Source: Rhexocercosporidium sp. MPI-PUGE-AT-0058 (taxonomy: Eukaryota > Ascomycota > Leotiomycetes > Helotiales). From it: a stretch of 64,000 nt of DNA. The notes under the pieces are model-generated. The model saw only the letters and a list, made by a program, of their open reading frames with translations, ran no database searches and was not told the DNA's origin. The position numbers and the translations under genes are program-made. Positions 46,081-59,580 of this stretch are shown here, piece after piece (the stretch's first letter is position 1; each line of letters starts with the position of its first letter). The DNA is taken from NCBI GenBank assembly GCA_020746875.1, contig JAGTJL010000023.1:372001-436000 (forward strand), read 5' to 3'.

Positions 46081-47634
46081 TATTTTATTTTATATAATTT
46101 AACGAATACATTCTTAGTAAACTCTTTTTTATTTAATCGTAAATACCGTGAGATTTAATAACGTTTATTCTTGCGTTTTAAGACGTACTTTATAACGAGA
46201 CAAATTATAAGTATTTTAAGTTTAAGTGGCTTTAAATTTATAAATACGTTAAAATTTCTATTTAGATTTATTATAATGTATTATATACTTTCTTTAAACA
46301 CTTCTAATTTATTAATTCTGAAATTTATTATTATATTATCGCCGCCTTCTTAAATCTATAGAAAGCAAGCACCGTTTAATATTTTCTACTTCTTGCTTTT
46401 CTATTTATAAACTTTATTACAAGCTAGCCGGTATATTTAATATTATAACGAAGTATATATAACTTTTACGCCGATAACTATTATTATTAATTAATATAGA
46501 TTTTCCGTATTATAACTTCGGCTTTTAAATTAAAAATATATTTAATGTTCTCCGCTTAGTAATTAGGAAAAGATTTATTAATATTACTTTTATTTATAAA
46601 GTCTTACTTATTTTTCTTATTAATGTCTTAAGACATAGAAAGCTTTAAATCTTTATCGTTTATAGAACGCTTTCGAATATTAATATAATAGTCTTTTATG
46701 CGTAGCTTATTATTATAAGTTTATATACTTTTATTGTAATAGTCGAGGGTCGGGAAATACATATATTTTATATATATTCCCAACTACTTAATATTTAGCT
46801 AGGAGATTAATATGCGTTGCCAGCTTGCTTCTTTTTTTATAAATCGATTATTATTTATATTAAAATGTAAAAGTAAGTCTTTTGCTTTTATAATCTCGGA
46901 GTTAATCGGAAAGTAACGCGGAAACCGTGCTTAAAGTAATGGATTAATTAACTTATCGCGTAAAGATAAAGTATTTTTTGATTTAAAGTATAGTATTTAC
47001 TAAAGAAATGTCGTCGTAATAATAAGCCGGCGCTAATCTCGGTATATTAGTTAAGTAGAGGTTAAGAGAGTAAGGAGATCGAGATGTCAGAGAATTATAA
47101 CTTGGATTTTGCGTGCGAGATAAACGGGTCCGTCTTTTCTAAGGCTTATAGCTTTATTTTAATATATAGCTAAAAGAGCCGTGCCAAACTCTTTCATATC
47201 GAGGAGAGGTTTTAAAATAAGTTAAGATAAGTTAAGGTTATTATTAAATATAAAGTAAATTCTGAAGGCGAAGACTTATAAGGGAAAAGGCTAAAGTTAA
47301 AGTGTTAGGTCTTTAAGAAACTATATAAGTTATAGCGCCAGACTATGCGGTCGTAAAGTCTAAGACGTTATAAGGCGAGTGGATCGACTTAAAAAGAGAA
47401 GTTAATATAAGTTGTATTTCTTTTTCTCGATAAGCTAATGTTTCTTAAATGTTTATTTTGTTAAGGAGGACTTTTTATATAATTAAAAAGCGTGATTTAT
47501 TAAGAAGTTAATTTTCTTTAAAGATTCTGAGGTAGGCGTTTGTGAGTCGTTCGGGAGTTAGTTTTGTTTTTATTACGGAGTTAAGGTAATACTATTACTA
47601 ATAAGGTTTATAATATTGATTAACTCTTTTCGCT
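46081..47634. other. RIPed AT-rich DNA, nothing identifiable
   Basis: TpA-rich, CpA-poor and stop-dense in all frames. No repeat with another part of the window was noticed. Confidence 0.5.
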
Positions 47635-48420
47635 GTGGCGGAACTTAAAGTTAATTATAAAAAGAGTTGTAAAGGGAGAGGGTGTAAAGTCGGAGAAAGA
47701 GAACATGTCTTGGCGCCTAACGCTTTAAAGGCGTCGAATGAACTCCGCAGATCGCCAAACTTTAGAAATAAGGTATTTAGGCGTTTTATAATCGACGAAA
47801 AATCTGCGACGCGAATTTAGCGTTATAGTAAAAGTTAATAATTATTTGTTATAAGAAGAAGAAAAGAGACGAGGCTGTAATAAAAGCTCGGAATTATATC
47901 TTTTATAAGGATTTAGTCACTGTTTTACGCGGGGCTAGAACCCCTCTAGCTCCTTACGTGTAATACCTCAAAAGACTAGGATTACCTTCGACCGTCCCCG
48001 CGTTAATGTCCGTAACGCCTTATACTCGCCAGTTTTCTTTTGTATCGGCTCGAGAGTTATATTAATAATAGATGGAACACTTATAATATCGTCTATAAGG
48101 TTGAAAATTCCGAGGGTATCGTCGTTAAAGATTTCGTTAGCGAGAGAAAGATTCCTCCCAAAACCGATATTAGATTTCGTTGGCTAATAAAGAAATAAAA
48201 GGTAGCGACATTATTTCTCTTTCCTTATAAGTCTTCTCGCCAGTCTCGGGGATTTCCTTTTATACGTAGCAATGATTATAAAAAGGAGGATTGGCTTACG
48301 GCTATTAAAATTAGAGATATATATCAAGAGCTCGACTCGCCGCTTCGAGAGCCTCCTGCGTGAGATAGCCACCCGCATCTCATATCCGAGAGTTAAAATA
48401 TTAAATTTAATTATTTAAAA
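47635..48420 (+). pseudogene. Unrecognised plus-strand coding remnant
   Basis: Successive open pieces on the plus strand read VNYKKSCKGRGCKVGEREHV (from 47635), then IFYKDLVTVLRGARTPLAPYV and LKRLGLPSTVPALMSVTPYT (about 47900-48050), then NSEGIVVKDFVSERKIPPKT and DWLTAIKIRDIYQELDSPLR (about 48100-48360). Composition and residue use look protein-like, with TAA/TAG breaks and at least one frame change. No family recognised. Confidence 0.3.
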
Positions 48421-48870
48421 CCCACTTCCCCGACATGCGAACTCTTCATATTCTCTATATAGATTTATTCTCTTTTAAAAAGTATAAGCGTCACGTAATA
48501 TTATTATAGCGCAGAGAAGATTTAAAGGAGACGGATTATTGACCCTATGAGAGACTAATAGAACTAAGCGTATTTATACTATTAAAATCGTATAAAAATC
48601 TAATTTAAATACTTTAAATACTTAAATTTTTTAAGGGGTATGAGGAAGATCACGTAAAATATTAAACCTCCGCGGACTTAGGTGCCGTTTAAAAAGGGTA
48701 CTTTATAGCCCTTAACCTTTAATTGTTGTTTTAATAGATAACGCAAGGACACGCAGTCGATTTAGGCCGTTAAGAAACATTATTACAAGGAATACAGCTT
48801 AACGCCGAAGGTTCTTTCTGGCTACTTGATTTCTAAGCCGCGACAGTGAACATAATGATTTAAAGCCGGG

Positions 48871-49182
48871 TTAGAAGCCACGCTTGTCTTCGACACAAGC
48901 AACGTAGAGCCGGATGAGATTCTGGCGGGAGAATATAAAGGTTAGTATTTGCTGCTTTCCGGGAGCTTTGTCAATCTTCAGCCTTGCGTACTCTAGAGCG
49001 CTGGACCGCCAGCCGGCACGATATTCGCTTAGCGAAATGCGAAGCGGCCCTGGCTTAAACAAGATAATATCGCAACCTGGCAAGTGATGTGAAGCGCAAG
49101 TATAAGCAGTAATATTAGAAGTATTCCGAGTACGTGCGCGGAACCGGAATCGGAACTCTATATAACTCGCTGCTATATACAA
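48871..49182 (-). pseudogene. Possible gene fragment, minus strand, about 100 codons
   Basis: A GC-normal open stretch reads ASHHLPGCDIILFKPGPLRI, then SALEYARLKIDKAPGKQQIL and FIFSRQNLIRLYVACVEDKR. It lacks an ATG and stops at 48871. It ends 18 bp from the pogo-type transposon at 49201, which may have cut off its 5' end. No family recognised. Confidence 0.3.
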
Positions 49183-49200
49183 AAGTTGAGCTTAATAATA

Positions 49201-51059
49201 ACGTACTTAATAAGTAAGCTGGCCGTGTATGTAAAGTGGCCACGCCCTACTAAAACCACCACTTTTACCTTATTTAATTAGTTATGTCTTAACGAACTAA
49301 AGCTTAATTTGCTTTTAAGAAAGGGCGAATGACTCTTGCGATTAATTCGTATAAATCTGGCTATTTTATAAGTTAATAAGGCGCAGCTATTTTATATAAC
49401 GTATTAAAATCGACATTTCAGACGCGTCTTTAAGGACGCCCCTTTCGATAAGAATATTAGTCCGTAAACTATAAATTCATAATTATAAAGGAATTAACGC
49501 TTATTAATTAAATTTTATTTATAAATAAACGAAGTTTACCGGTCCGTATAGCTTTAATTCGAGTTATAATTATATTACTTCTTTAAAAACAGACCGATAT
49601 AGACGCGTCTTTTACGCGTACGATTAGAATTCGGTAGCTATACAACTTCGTTTAACGCCACGATTCTTTATAGACTTAATATAACCGGAAATACGACTAT
49701 AAACGTGTTCTTTGTGAAGATCTTATAGTTATTCGAGACTAGTTCCGACTTGTATAAAATACGGTCGCAAAATATAAAATTTAAGACAAAGATATTTATA
49801 ACTTTAATAAGACAGGCTTTTAAATAAGCGTAATCTTAATTATAAAAGTTATTATAGCTTTTAAACGAGCTTTACGGCCTATTACGATTCAACCTAGGAA
49901 CCGCGAATAAGTTACGGCTATTAAGTGTATTAATTCGAGCGATTAGTCGCTTCCCTCGATAATTATACTTAAAGGCAAAACCTATATCTTTTCTTAATAT
50001 TTCGATTTTTTACTATTCGATTAAATAATTGCAATTAATAATAATAGCTAAACGATTAATTAATTAAGCTTAACTTAGCTTACGGACGTGTTTTATTTAT
50101 ATATAAAGGATTATATAAAAGGTATATATTAGCTTTTAATTCTTAATAGACACGGAAGCCACGTAACGCCTGAATTCGACTTGTTTTATAAAGACTATTA
50201 TATTATTACTCTTTATATGCCACCGTATTCCTCGCATTTACTTTAGCCTTTTAACGTTAACTATTTTGCGGTCCTTAAGCGCTTATATAAACGATAAATT
50301 AAAGACTTAATACGGGCCGGGGTTAGCTATATTAATAAGTCTGACTTCCTTTCGGCTTACTTTACGGCCTATATAAAGTCTATAACTTTAAATACGGTCT
50401 ATAGCGGGTTCGCAGTTACTGGATTAGTTTCGTACGACCTTAAACGTGTCCTCTTAAAGCTTAATACTTAATTACGAACGCTTATTCCTTTTCTTCTTCT
50501 CGCGACCGAATAAGCGCCTTAAGTCTTAAAAACGCTATATAATATATAAGAGTTAAAATTATAAGCTAAGGCAATCGGAGACTTCGTATAACGTCGTATA
50601 ACTGGTTCTTTTAGTCCTATAGACCGTGTAATTTAATAATTAGTTAAAGGTTATTAAATAATTATACACTTTACAGTCCTTCTTATAAACGAAAACAAGA
50701 AGTTACGAGTCGTAAATAAACGCTAAAAAAAGAAAAAAGTTATATAAAGGTCGTATATTACTATAAAGAGTATTTTAATAATTTAAGAGGGCTTAAATCG
50801 ATCTATAATTGCGAATATAAAGCCTACGGGTTAGTTTACGAGTAGGGTTAAAGAGCGACGAATCCGCGCGCCGCGGACGTATAATATGTGTAAATCGCTC
50901 GAACACACGGCCCGTACGTATCCACTTAATTTCAATTCAAATTAGCCTAGTTTAATAATAATAATTTCAATTTATTGTTAAGTTATTAGTTCTTAAAGTA
51001 GTGGTTTTGGTAAGGCGTGGCCACCTTATATGCACGGCCAGCTTACTTATTAAGTACGT
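49201..51059 (+). mobile_element. pogo/Fot-type DNA transposon, second family
   Basis: 1859 bp flanked by TA (49199-49200 and 51060-51061). Its long terminal inverted repeats (about 60 bp) start ACGTACTTAATAAGTAAGCT. The plus strand encodes a dead DDE_1 transposase. Visible pieces are LLIDTEAT (for LLILDGHESH-like) near 50150, a CHRIPRIYFS/FLAFTLAF region, and a late FAVTGLVPYDLKRVLLKLNT block near 50410-50465, which matches the G-L-V-P-Y/F-x-x-x-x-V-L-x-K-L end typical of this family. The termini keep GC; the interior is RIPed. Confidence 0.8.
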
Positions 51060-51332
51060 TACTTTTATTATATTACATAATTAAAGTCTTGGCCCGAATT
51101 ATACTCGCGGAAAGGGTACGTGGCCTCGGTCTAATTGCGCGGTTCTTTATACTCTACTTCTAGTCTTTATATTACGGCTTTTACCTTATGGGGTTTACTT
51201 TAAAGTGAACTATATATATGTAATTACTTCGGACATGCCACTTATATACTTTTATTACTATTCTTATGTTTTAATTTCTATCCTTAGTCGTCTTATTTTT
51301 TAATTAAAATAGACTCCAAGTCTTTTACCAAG

Positions 51333-52990
51333 ATGGTCGAGAATATAATTTTAAGTAATGCTGTCGATTTAAATGATGCCACCCACCGAGCTAAGAAGAA
51401 ACTGCGTATTAAAATCGACTTTTATATCGTGCCGACAGTCGCCTTACTCTATCTCATGTGTTTTATCGATCGGGCGAATATTAATAGGCGAGTGCGAGAT
51501 TTTTAAAAGCAAATAGTCTTAATTATATTATAGGTAATGCTCGTTTAGCCGGCTTCGAAAAGGACCTAAACTTAAGGGATATGACTATAATACCGTGCTC
51601 TTAATTTTCTATATCTCTTATATCTTTTTCGAAATCCTTATAATACTTTGCTATAAGCTTATAGGTATAATTTCGATACCTTAATATATAGATTATTTCA
51701 GCGCTTATATTGTGGCATAAGTCCTAATTAGTTTTTATTATTAATTATTCTCGGTTTTGGCATTGTCTTAATCGCGACTAGTTTTATGCGTACGCGTGCT
51801 TAAATATGTGCTGTCCGGTTTCTTTTAAGTATATTCGAGGCAGACGTTATATTAGGCATTATATACTACTTCTCGCGCTAGTATTGTCGATCTGAATTTA
51901 TATTCCGCCTTAGCCTTTATATGACTATGGCATTATTATTAAGTGCTTTTGGCGGCCTATTAGCTTTTGGCATTCTGAAGTTATCGCACTTTAAATTATT
52001 ATATAAATGGGGAATATACGTTAATTTTCTAAATACTTATTAATTTATATCTCTTTAATAAAGACTTAAGATTTTTAGGATCGAAAGGCTTATTATTATT
52101 ATTATCTCACTTATTGCCCTCTTTATTATAATAAACCGTCCTAAAACCGCCCGCTGACTTTTTAAAGAAGAAAAGGAACTCGTTATTAATCGCGTTAAGT
52201 CGGAACGTCTGGCTTAAGTCGTTTTACTCGACAAAATTAATGGCACAAAGTTAAAGCGTGACATTATTAACCCTATTACTATTATTATAACTTGCGTTTT
52301 TATACTTAATAATATTATAGTGCTCTCTATCTCCTTCTTTTTCTTAACTATTATTAAGTTTATTTACTCCGGTCGCACAACCGTGTAATAATAACTCTTG
52401 ACTATACCTTTATACATCGTTAATACGTTCTTTACGCTCTTAATACCGACACTAAGTTAGCGCTTCAATTATCGATAATAGTTTTTTATAATTACTAGCC
52501 CCACGGTTATAATAAAATTCTTAATCTTATTAATTATATTAAATATAAACGTATAATATAAAGCTATCTTTTTTATAGCGAGTACGGCATTCACGCTTAA
52601 TGTAATATATAATACGTAAGTTAGTGTAAATATATTAAGTGACTCGGCGAAAAGCATTATAATTAGGATAAATAATACGTTTTATACCCTCCTCTTTAAG
52701 GTGGATATAAGATTAAGAACTGATAGTTATTATAATTATATTCGGTAATATTAGTGGTCTTATTATAACCTGGACTTTCCTCCCTTTTAATATATTAAAG
52801 TATTATATTAATAATAATATAAACTTAGCATGCGCAATTCTTTAAACGTTCTTTATTATTTTAACTTTTTTTTAAATAAAGTACGATAATAAGAAGCGTA
52901 ATAATTAAGCGGCTAGTGTAAAGGAGTAGCTTGCGGGCTTAAGTTAAAAGGAAATCCTTAATTTGGAGTGAAAACACTTAAAGTAGCAAT
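51333..52990 (+). pseudogene. MFS transporter (anion:cation symporter/Dal5-like), RIP-killed
   Basis: An ATG at 51333 opens a frame reading RAKKKLRIKIDFYIVPTVAL and LYLMCFIDRANI, the first transmembrane segment and D-R-x-N-I motif of ACS-family permeases. A small intron is likely near 51490-51535. Next come NARLAGFEKDLNLRDMT, GFGIVLIATSFMRTRAxICA, VRFLLSIFEADVI (the F-E-A-G-x-x-P region), FRLSLYMTMALLLSAFGGLL (about 51900), then TARW-like and cytosolic-loop residues, and a hydrophilic tail ending near 52985. Frame shifts and stops are frequent. Members import organic anions such as allantoate, nicotinate or pantothenate; the substrate here cannot be said. Confidence 0.7.
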
Positions 52991-54671
52991 AAAGATTATA
53001 ATACGCCATTCCGAGAAGTAAATAATAATATTCTTATTACTTTAGTGAACGCGCTTATATAAAGCAGGAGATTTAGCCGTATAATAATAATAAATTTACC
53101 GGGCTTTATAATAGGACTTGAGATGTTACTCTATAAGACGGTCGAGTTGCCAGTATATTTAATAGCTTTTAAATGTTAATTTTTTAATAATATTATATAT
53201 AACTTCATACTATGAGTTGCCTTTCCCTCGACCTCTTTATAAGTTTCATTCCGTCCTTTTCGATGACTATTGCCTTTCTTAGTGTTTTTTTATTTTTAAT
53301 TATAAATGTGAATTAAGAAAACCTTAGCATCGAAGTTTCGGTATAAGTGTAAATACATTATAAAAGAAGCTTAAGGCAAAATAAAAATTACCAAAAGATA
53401 ACAGTACGTAATTCGAGGTTCAGGGTTTCTTACGGGGCATATTCTAAAAGTAATCTCGCATTAAGAGCTCTTTTAGAGTACTTCCTTTTATTTATTAAAC
53501 TAACGGCGGATTTTAATTATTATTTAAGAATAAGGGATTTACTGTTTAATATTAGTTGTTATTTTAATTAAAGCTACTCTTTTTCTAAGGCGGTCGTCCC
53601 AGAATCTGCCTCTCTTATAGGCGTTATAAGCTTAAAACCCGCCCTTCTTTTTAATAGTGGCTTTGCTTTAAGTCTAAGGGTTTTAAGATTAATAGGATTT
53701 ATAATTACATTTTCAGAAATTATAAAAGCATTAAATTATAAAGTTTTAATAAAGAAAAAAGGTTTATTTATATTCTTTGCTAATCTTAAAATAAAAGACG
53801 TGTTACACGCCTTATAGCGATAGCGACGTTAACTATAGACCTGTGTAATTAAGGGGATAATGAATAGGCTTATTTATTAACCCGCTAAATAAAGAAAGTA
53901 TATTATATACGGAATAAACCTTAAAAATAAGACAGGGTACGGTCACCCGTTACGCGGAATTACCTTAGCTAAATTCATTACTCATATATTATGACTTATA
54001 TACACTTATAAATTAAATATTTAATTTTTTTAAAAGAGGAAATTAGCCGCTTTATGTTCCGAATTATTAATTTCGATTCCGACATGGCTTTTAAGGGCGC
54101 AATTTAAATGTATATAAAGAAAGGACGCCTAAAACTGCGGAATTCTACTTATTAATAACTTTTAATAAGTGTTAAGACATCAGACGTATTACTTTTATTT
54201 AATTAAAGTTTTATTATTATATAGATTTTTATTAACTTCTTCGTTACCCTTAGCGCCACAGTCGCACACGTGACTGCCTGCGACCCTTCGCATTAATATT
54301 ATTATTAAGCGACCTTAATCTCTAATATACTACTACCCTTTCCCTTAATTAATAACCTTATAAAAGTTATTATAATAAACCTAACGGTAATAATATTATT
54401 AACTTCTTTATTCGGATTTTTTAATATAACTTAGTTTCCTTTATAATAATAATAGAATGTCACCGAATTTCTTATATAAACTATTAAACTAAGCATTAAC
54501 TAAAGGGTTCGTCAATTCTTTTAAAATCAATATATTACGCAGCAAGTGTTCCTAAGCCTCTTCACACAGCTAGCTAGCTTCGTCACTCCCTTTTCGCTAT
54601 TCGATAACTTTTACTTTATTAAATAAGCCTTTATATTATTATAAGCCATTAATATAAAAGATAAGTTAGTC
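52991..54671. other. RIPed AT-rich DNA, nothing identifiable
   Basis: No gene, LTR or inverted terminal repeat was seen. A GC-richer patch near 54250-54290 has no partner elsewhere in the window. Confidence 0.45.
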
Positions 54672-55151
54672 GTGATTAATTCACTTAAGTCCTTAGTAAA
54701 AATAAAGGCTATTATAATTCCGGCGCTTAAAAAGTTTAACTTTATTAATAATGACATTAAATATATTATTATTACATATAAACATTTCGATTATTACGAC
54801 AAAGCTAAGTATTTTAAAAAGACCTATAATTTAATAATCTACGCCTTTAACATCGCGTGGCAAGAAATAATAATATATAATATCCCTCTCAACTTAATAT
54901 CTTATCCTTCGAGCAGGGACGCTACGCTCGTAAATAACCAAGTCCTAACCGTCGAAAATTTCTCTATTAAAACTGTTCTTATACTTAGACACACCCCTAA
55001 TACCCTATCGCTAATCTTCTTATTTACCTTAAAGAATAATATTAAGAAACACATAGCCGGCTTAAACGACGGCACAAGTAACCTAGGGTCTACTATTAAT
55101 CGCATAAATAAAGTGTTATTATATAAACGTTTTGCAAATATCTTATACTAG
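54672..55151 (+). pseudogene. 159-codon open stretch in RIPed DNA, unrecognised
   Basis: Open from a GTG codon to TAG, rich in I, N and K as expected of RIPed coding sequence. It includes FDYYDKAKYFKKTYNLIIYA and VLTVENFSIKTVLILRHTPN. Coding-like residues continue in the same direction after the stop (SPPDAPNLFIINKNNFYNYL). The lack of stops over 480 bp in such DNA is unusual, but the start is not an ATG and no family fits. Possibly part of a retroelement. Confidence 0.25.
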
Positions 55152-57125
55152 CGAGGTATTAATACGCTTATTTTTAACCATTTAATTATAAACCACACGC
55201 TATTTAATTTAAACATTATGGCTTACTCACCTCCGGACGCTCCTAACTTATTTATTATTAACAAAAACAACTTTTATAATTACTTAAATATCTTAAGTTA
55301 TTACATTAAAATACTCGCGGCAAGACAAAGCATAAATCTTTAGGTTTAAGCGTAAGAAAGTATCTAAAAAGTCATATTTAAAAAAGTAGTGACGTAAATA
55401 ACGTCGCGAATATTTAGCTTTTAATTATAATATTAACAAATATCAAAAGTCAGATTTTAATGAAAATTAACTATGTTATCGACGCGAGTTTGCGACTTAT
55501 ACGTTTTCGAAAAGCATTAAAAGCGGTCTAACGAAAAACATATAAGGAAATAATAAAAATATTTAGTTTCCGTTTAAGATATCTTCTTTTACTAACGTTA
55601 TAAGTGCGTATTTAATGCTATAGTAACAGTGAATAGCGTAATTCTAAGTATCCTCAAAAATCCATATTATTAGTAAGCCCTACGGCGAGGATCCATTCTT
55701 CGAGGATCTACTATTATACAGAAATGCGGCTTAGTAATATAGCGGATAGGTAGACTATGCCCTTCTTTTTCTTTATAGTTGCGATCTCCTACTTTATACC
55801 CTCTACCTAAAAAGTAAGTATAACTCAGATAGTGCATACTTATTTAAATAATAAAAGTCTTACTACTAAATGACAAGGGTTAGCTGAAGAATAGTAGGTT
55901 CAAATGGGGATCTTATAGCTTTAGTATTAAAAGGACTAATTTAAATTCCTTTATATATAATCGAATTATAAGTACTTATACAACGATAGCCACTAGTTTA
56001 ACAGAAGGTAACTTTCACAACTAATGACAATGGTAAACTCTTCTAAGTATTGCGTGCGAAAAAAAAATCCTTAGTAGAGAGCGGCGATAGAAAAGAAAGA
56101 GAAAGAGAATAAGAAAATAAATAAAAAAAAGGGCAGATTAAAACTAAAGCCTTTAAATTAGGCCGTCTTCGCCACGGAGGGTTGGTCTAATCGTCTCCAC
56201 TGCTTATTAAGGAATTCTTATGCGTCGTCGCCCCACTAATTAACCTCCAGAAAGTTGGCTCGAATCACGAAAATGGCTCGAGGCTTTCGTGTTCGATATT
56301 AAAATTCTTTATATTAACGCTCGAAAGGGTCGGAAAAGCAGTATCCAGAAGTTAAAGGGTCGCCGTTTGTGTATCACGCGAATCTCGAGGGATTTCAGGA
56401 ATATTAACATATTCAAGTAACATTAACGCTCTCTTTTAAATTGTTTTAAGCGATTTAATTATTAAACAAACGCAGAATAACATCCTTCTCTCTTTCTTCT
56501 CTATTACCTAACCTCCTCCGCTTCTTAACCTCTTTCTCTTCTTAATTTCCTTCCCCTCTTAACCTTTTCCGCTCATTATAATTTTCACTTCTTTTATTTC
56601 TTTTTGTCTTTAAATAAACCTTTTCCGTTATCCTCTTTTTCTCTAACAGTCTTATATGCTTATTTAACCTAAGTTTTAAAAGCCTCCGCGTCGAAATTAA
56701 TGCGGTTAAATTAAATCTCTATAATGTTTTTATAAGAACCAGAGCTTTTATTGCCTCTTTTTATAAAATCTTTAACGCCGGAATCCTTTGCCTTAGTATT
56801 CGCCTAGACCTTTGCGGTAGCTTAACTAAGGTAGCTAGTATTCTTATAAACATTATTACAAAGGTCGTCGGTCTTAATAACGTTGACTTTTATAATAATA
56901 TTATCGGGAAATTTTACTATGAGTTTATTAATATTCTTTAGGCTAATCTTGCCGCTTAGCGACTTAAAAACATCCTTTATGCCTATCTTTTTAAATATAT
57001 AAATTACGGACTTAAAGAAAGAATTGTAAAGGAAAATATAAAGGAGAACGAATTCGGTATAATAAGTATGCTTGAACGTAATTAAAAGTAGAGTGTGCAA
57101 TTAATTACATGCAGCGTGTCAAATG
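55152..57125. other. Degraded DNA, no supported gene
   Basis: A GC-normal patch at 56150-56400 and a pyrimidine-rich run at 56480-56650 (plus strand) stand out. An open minus-strand frame at 56822-57100 is low-complexity (I/K/N/F) and not convincing. Confidence 0.4.
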
Positions 57126-57162
57126 AATAGACTAGAATAGAATAACACGTGACTAGTCTATT
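57126..57162. repeat. 10-bp inverted repeat around CACGTG
   Basis: AATAGACTAG and its exact complement CTAGTCTATT flank a short spacer that contains CACGTG. Related ATTCTATTCTAGTTAA motifs recur at about 57190 and 57222. Confidence 0.6.
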
Positions 57163-57689
57163 CTATTTAATAAAATCAGCTGTTATTTTATTCTAGTTAA
57201 TTAATATTAAGTAATTATTCTATTCTAGTTAAATAACACTGAATAGTTGCTGAATAAGAAGCTACTTAGCCAATTAGAGCCTTTCGCTTAATTTAAGGTT
57301 TAAAAAGTGCGGTAGGCTTACTTAATTCGGAAAGGCTTCCGCAGCTAACCCTTATCAAGCGGGGCCAGCGATAAGGAACCTTCGAGAATCGACTTATAAA
57401 AGCTCACGTATTCTAGCTTTATTAATTACAAATCATATTATTATTAATTTAAAATTAATTAAATACTAGTATATTCGATTCTAATTAATATTATAAATTA
57501 TTAGAATACACTAGATTCTTATAGAATTATTTAATTCTTTATATAAATACTTAATTTCTTATTTAAAGTTAATTCTTTTTTACTTTAAAATCATTACTTT
57601 TATAATATACTAACTATTATTACAATAATCACTTACGTATATATTATATATACTTTAACTACTTATATATATATATATATTATATTATA

Positions 57690-59560
57690 CATATCTCGAA
57701 AATGTCTTAATCCACCTTTAATATTAAGTAAAATTCGGCTAATTATAAGCTTAATCCTCTTAATTAATAAGCTCCTTTATTTAAGTATAAATACTTCGAA
57801 AAAACCCTCGATCTCGCTAAGCTTAATCCGGAATATTTAGGAAATTATCTAACTGTTACTATTAAGTGTTTAATAAGAAGTTATACGTAAGTAATTTTAT
57901 TAAATTCAAAAAGATAATTACTAATTATTAATTATAGTAAAAAATAGATTAATTAAAAATTCAACGCTCTTATTAGTAATTATTACAGTCACTTTCGATT
58001 TCTTCATAAAGCTATTAATATAAAAGCTTTAAAAACGATATTAATCTTAATAAGTGTTTTATTTATTTATTATTTATTTATTAAATAATTACTAATTTAA
58101 AAAGGATTAATTATACCGGAATTTACGGCCGAAAGCTCTAATTAATTAAGCTTAGAGCAATCTTTTAATAAAAGACAAAAAATCAACTAATCAGAAGAAA
58201 AAGAAGAAGTTCGGACTTTTATTATAAGTTACTTTAAGAAATTACTTCTTAATTTTATTATTTCGAATAATATATTGTTTCGAGCGGTAACTATACCTAG
58301 TTTTCGAAAACTTCTTGCGTATTTATATCGGTTAGTAATTATAACCTGTTAATTATAAGATTAATAATTAATTATTTAATATAGCGAAGTACTTTTATTA
58401 TATTCTCAAATTCTTACTAACGAACGTACGCTTTAATTTAATAATATTAAAAGCTTTATTAAAGACTTATTAATTAAGCAAAAAGAATCTTAAAAGTTCT
58501 CTTTTACTTTAAACGCTTAGACAGTTATAAATTAAGACGCTTATTTAGGAATTATAATATAAGTTTTTTATTTTTTATTTTTTATATTACTTTTTACTAA
58601 TAATTAACTAATTTTATAGTTATTGAATAGACGCTGAGTTTAATATAAACTCTAAGTTATTAGTTATGCGAGATTTGGCCGAGAAACAGTTAGGCGTTTA
58701 TATAAATAAAGTCCTATTAAAAGCTTTAAAAGACTTTAATATCGAGTACAATATTATAAAGTAAGTTCTTTTTATTTTAATATTAATAATTAATAATTAA
58801 TTATATTTAATATAACTCGAGATAACGCTTCTTCGAACGATACTTTAATTACGGCTTTTATTAAGCATTATATTAAAGAAGCTATTAAATTTCAAGGAGA
58901 TACGCCGTGTATTGCTTACGTGCTTAACTTAGTCGTTTAAGATATATTAAAAAGTCTTATTAAAAAAGATTATAATACTTCTTATTTAAACGATATATAT
59001 AACGTTGAAAATAACGAAGAAGATTAAGAAATAAGTAATTATATCTTATAATTTATTAATTATATTATTAATTTAATATAGATTTTTTAATTTAGAAAAA
59101 GATTCGAAAGATTATAATTAGTCTTAAATATGGGCAAGAAAATAAGCGAATATTATAAGCTTAAATAAAAGCACATAATATTAAAAAGCTTAAGTTTCCT
59201 TAACTCGGTAAGTCTTTTATTATTTATTATAACTTATATTAATATATTTTTATATTAATTAAAATTAAATTAAAAAATAAAGTAGTCTTCGACATATTAT
59301 ATGTTAAAGAATTTCTTTATATTTTTACGAATTAATTAAAGCTATTATAAATAGCTTAACTTCGATTATAAATAGCTTATTATTACTTACCGATATTGAA
59401 ATCACGTAGCTAGAAAATATATTAGTTATAATAATTATCTTTATTAAAGTTATTAAAAAATTACAAGCCGAGAACTACTTAATAATTTATTATATTATTC
59501 TAAAAGTATTTTTTATATATACGAAATTAAAGAATTTTAAAGTTAATTATACTAGAGAAC
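57690..59560 (+). pseudogene. hAT-family transposase relic
   Basis: The best-preserved plus-strand blocks are YKALKDFNIEYNIIN, an NxxRDNASSNDTLITAFIK block (about 58810-58860), KFQGDTPCIAYVLNLVV (about 58890-58940) and DILKSLIKKDYNTSYL. The D-N-A-S-N-D-T motif followed by C-x-A-H-V-L-N-L-V (here H read as Y) is the catalytic-domain signature of fungal hAT transposases. An N-terminal piece at about 57830 reads AKLNPEYLGNYLTVTIK. Internal AT-rich stretches with stops separate the blocks. Terminal repeats were not resolved. Confidence 0.6.
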
Positions 59561-59580
59561 TCCAGAGAGTTTAGACGATT

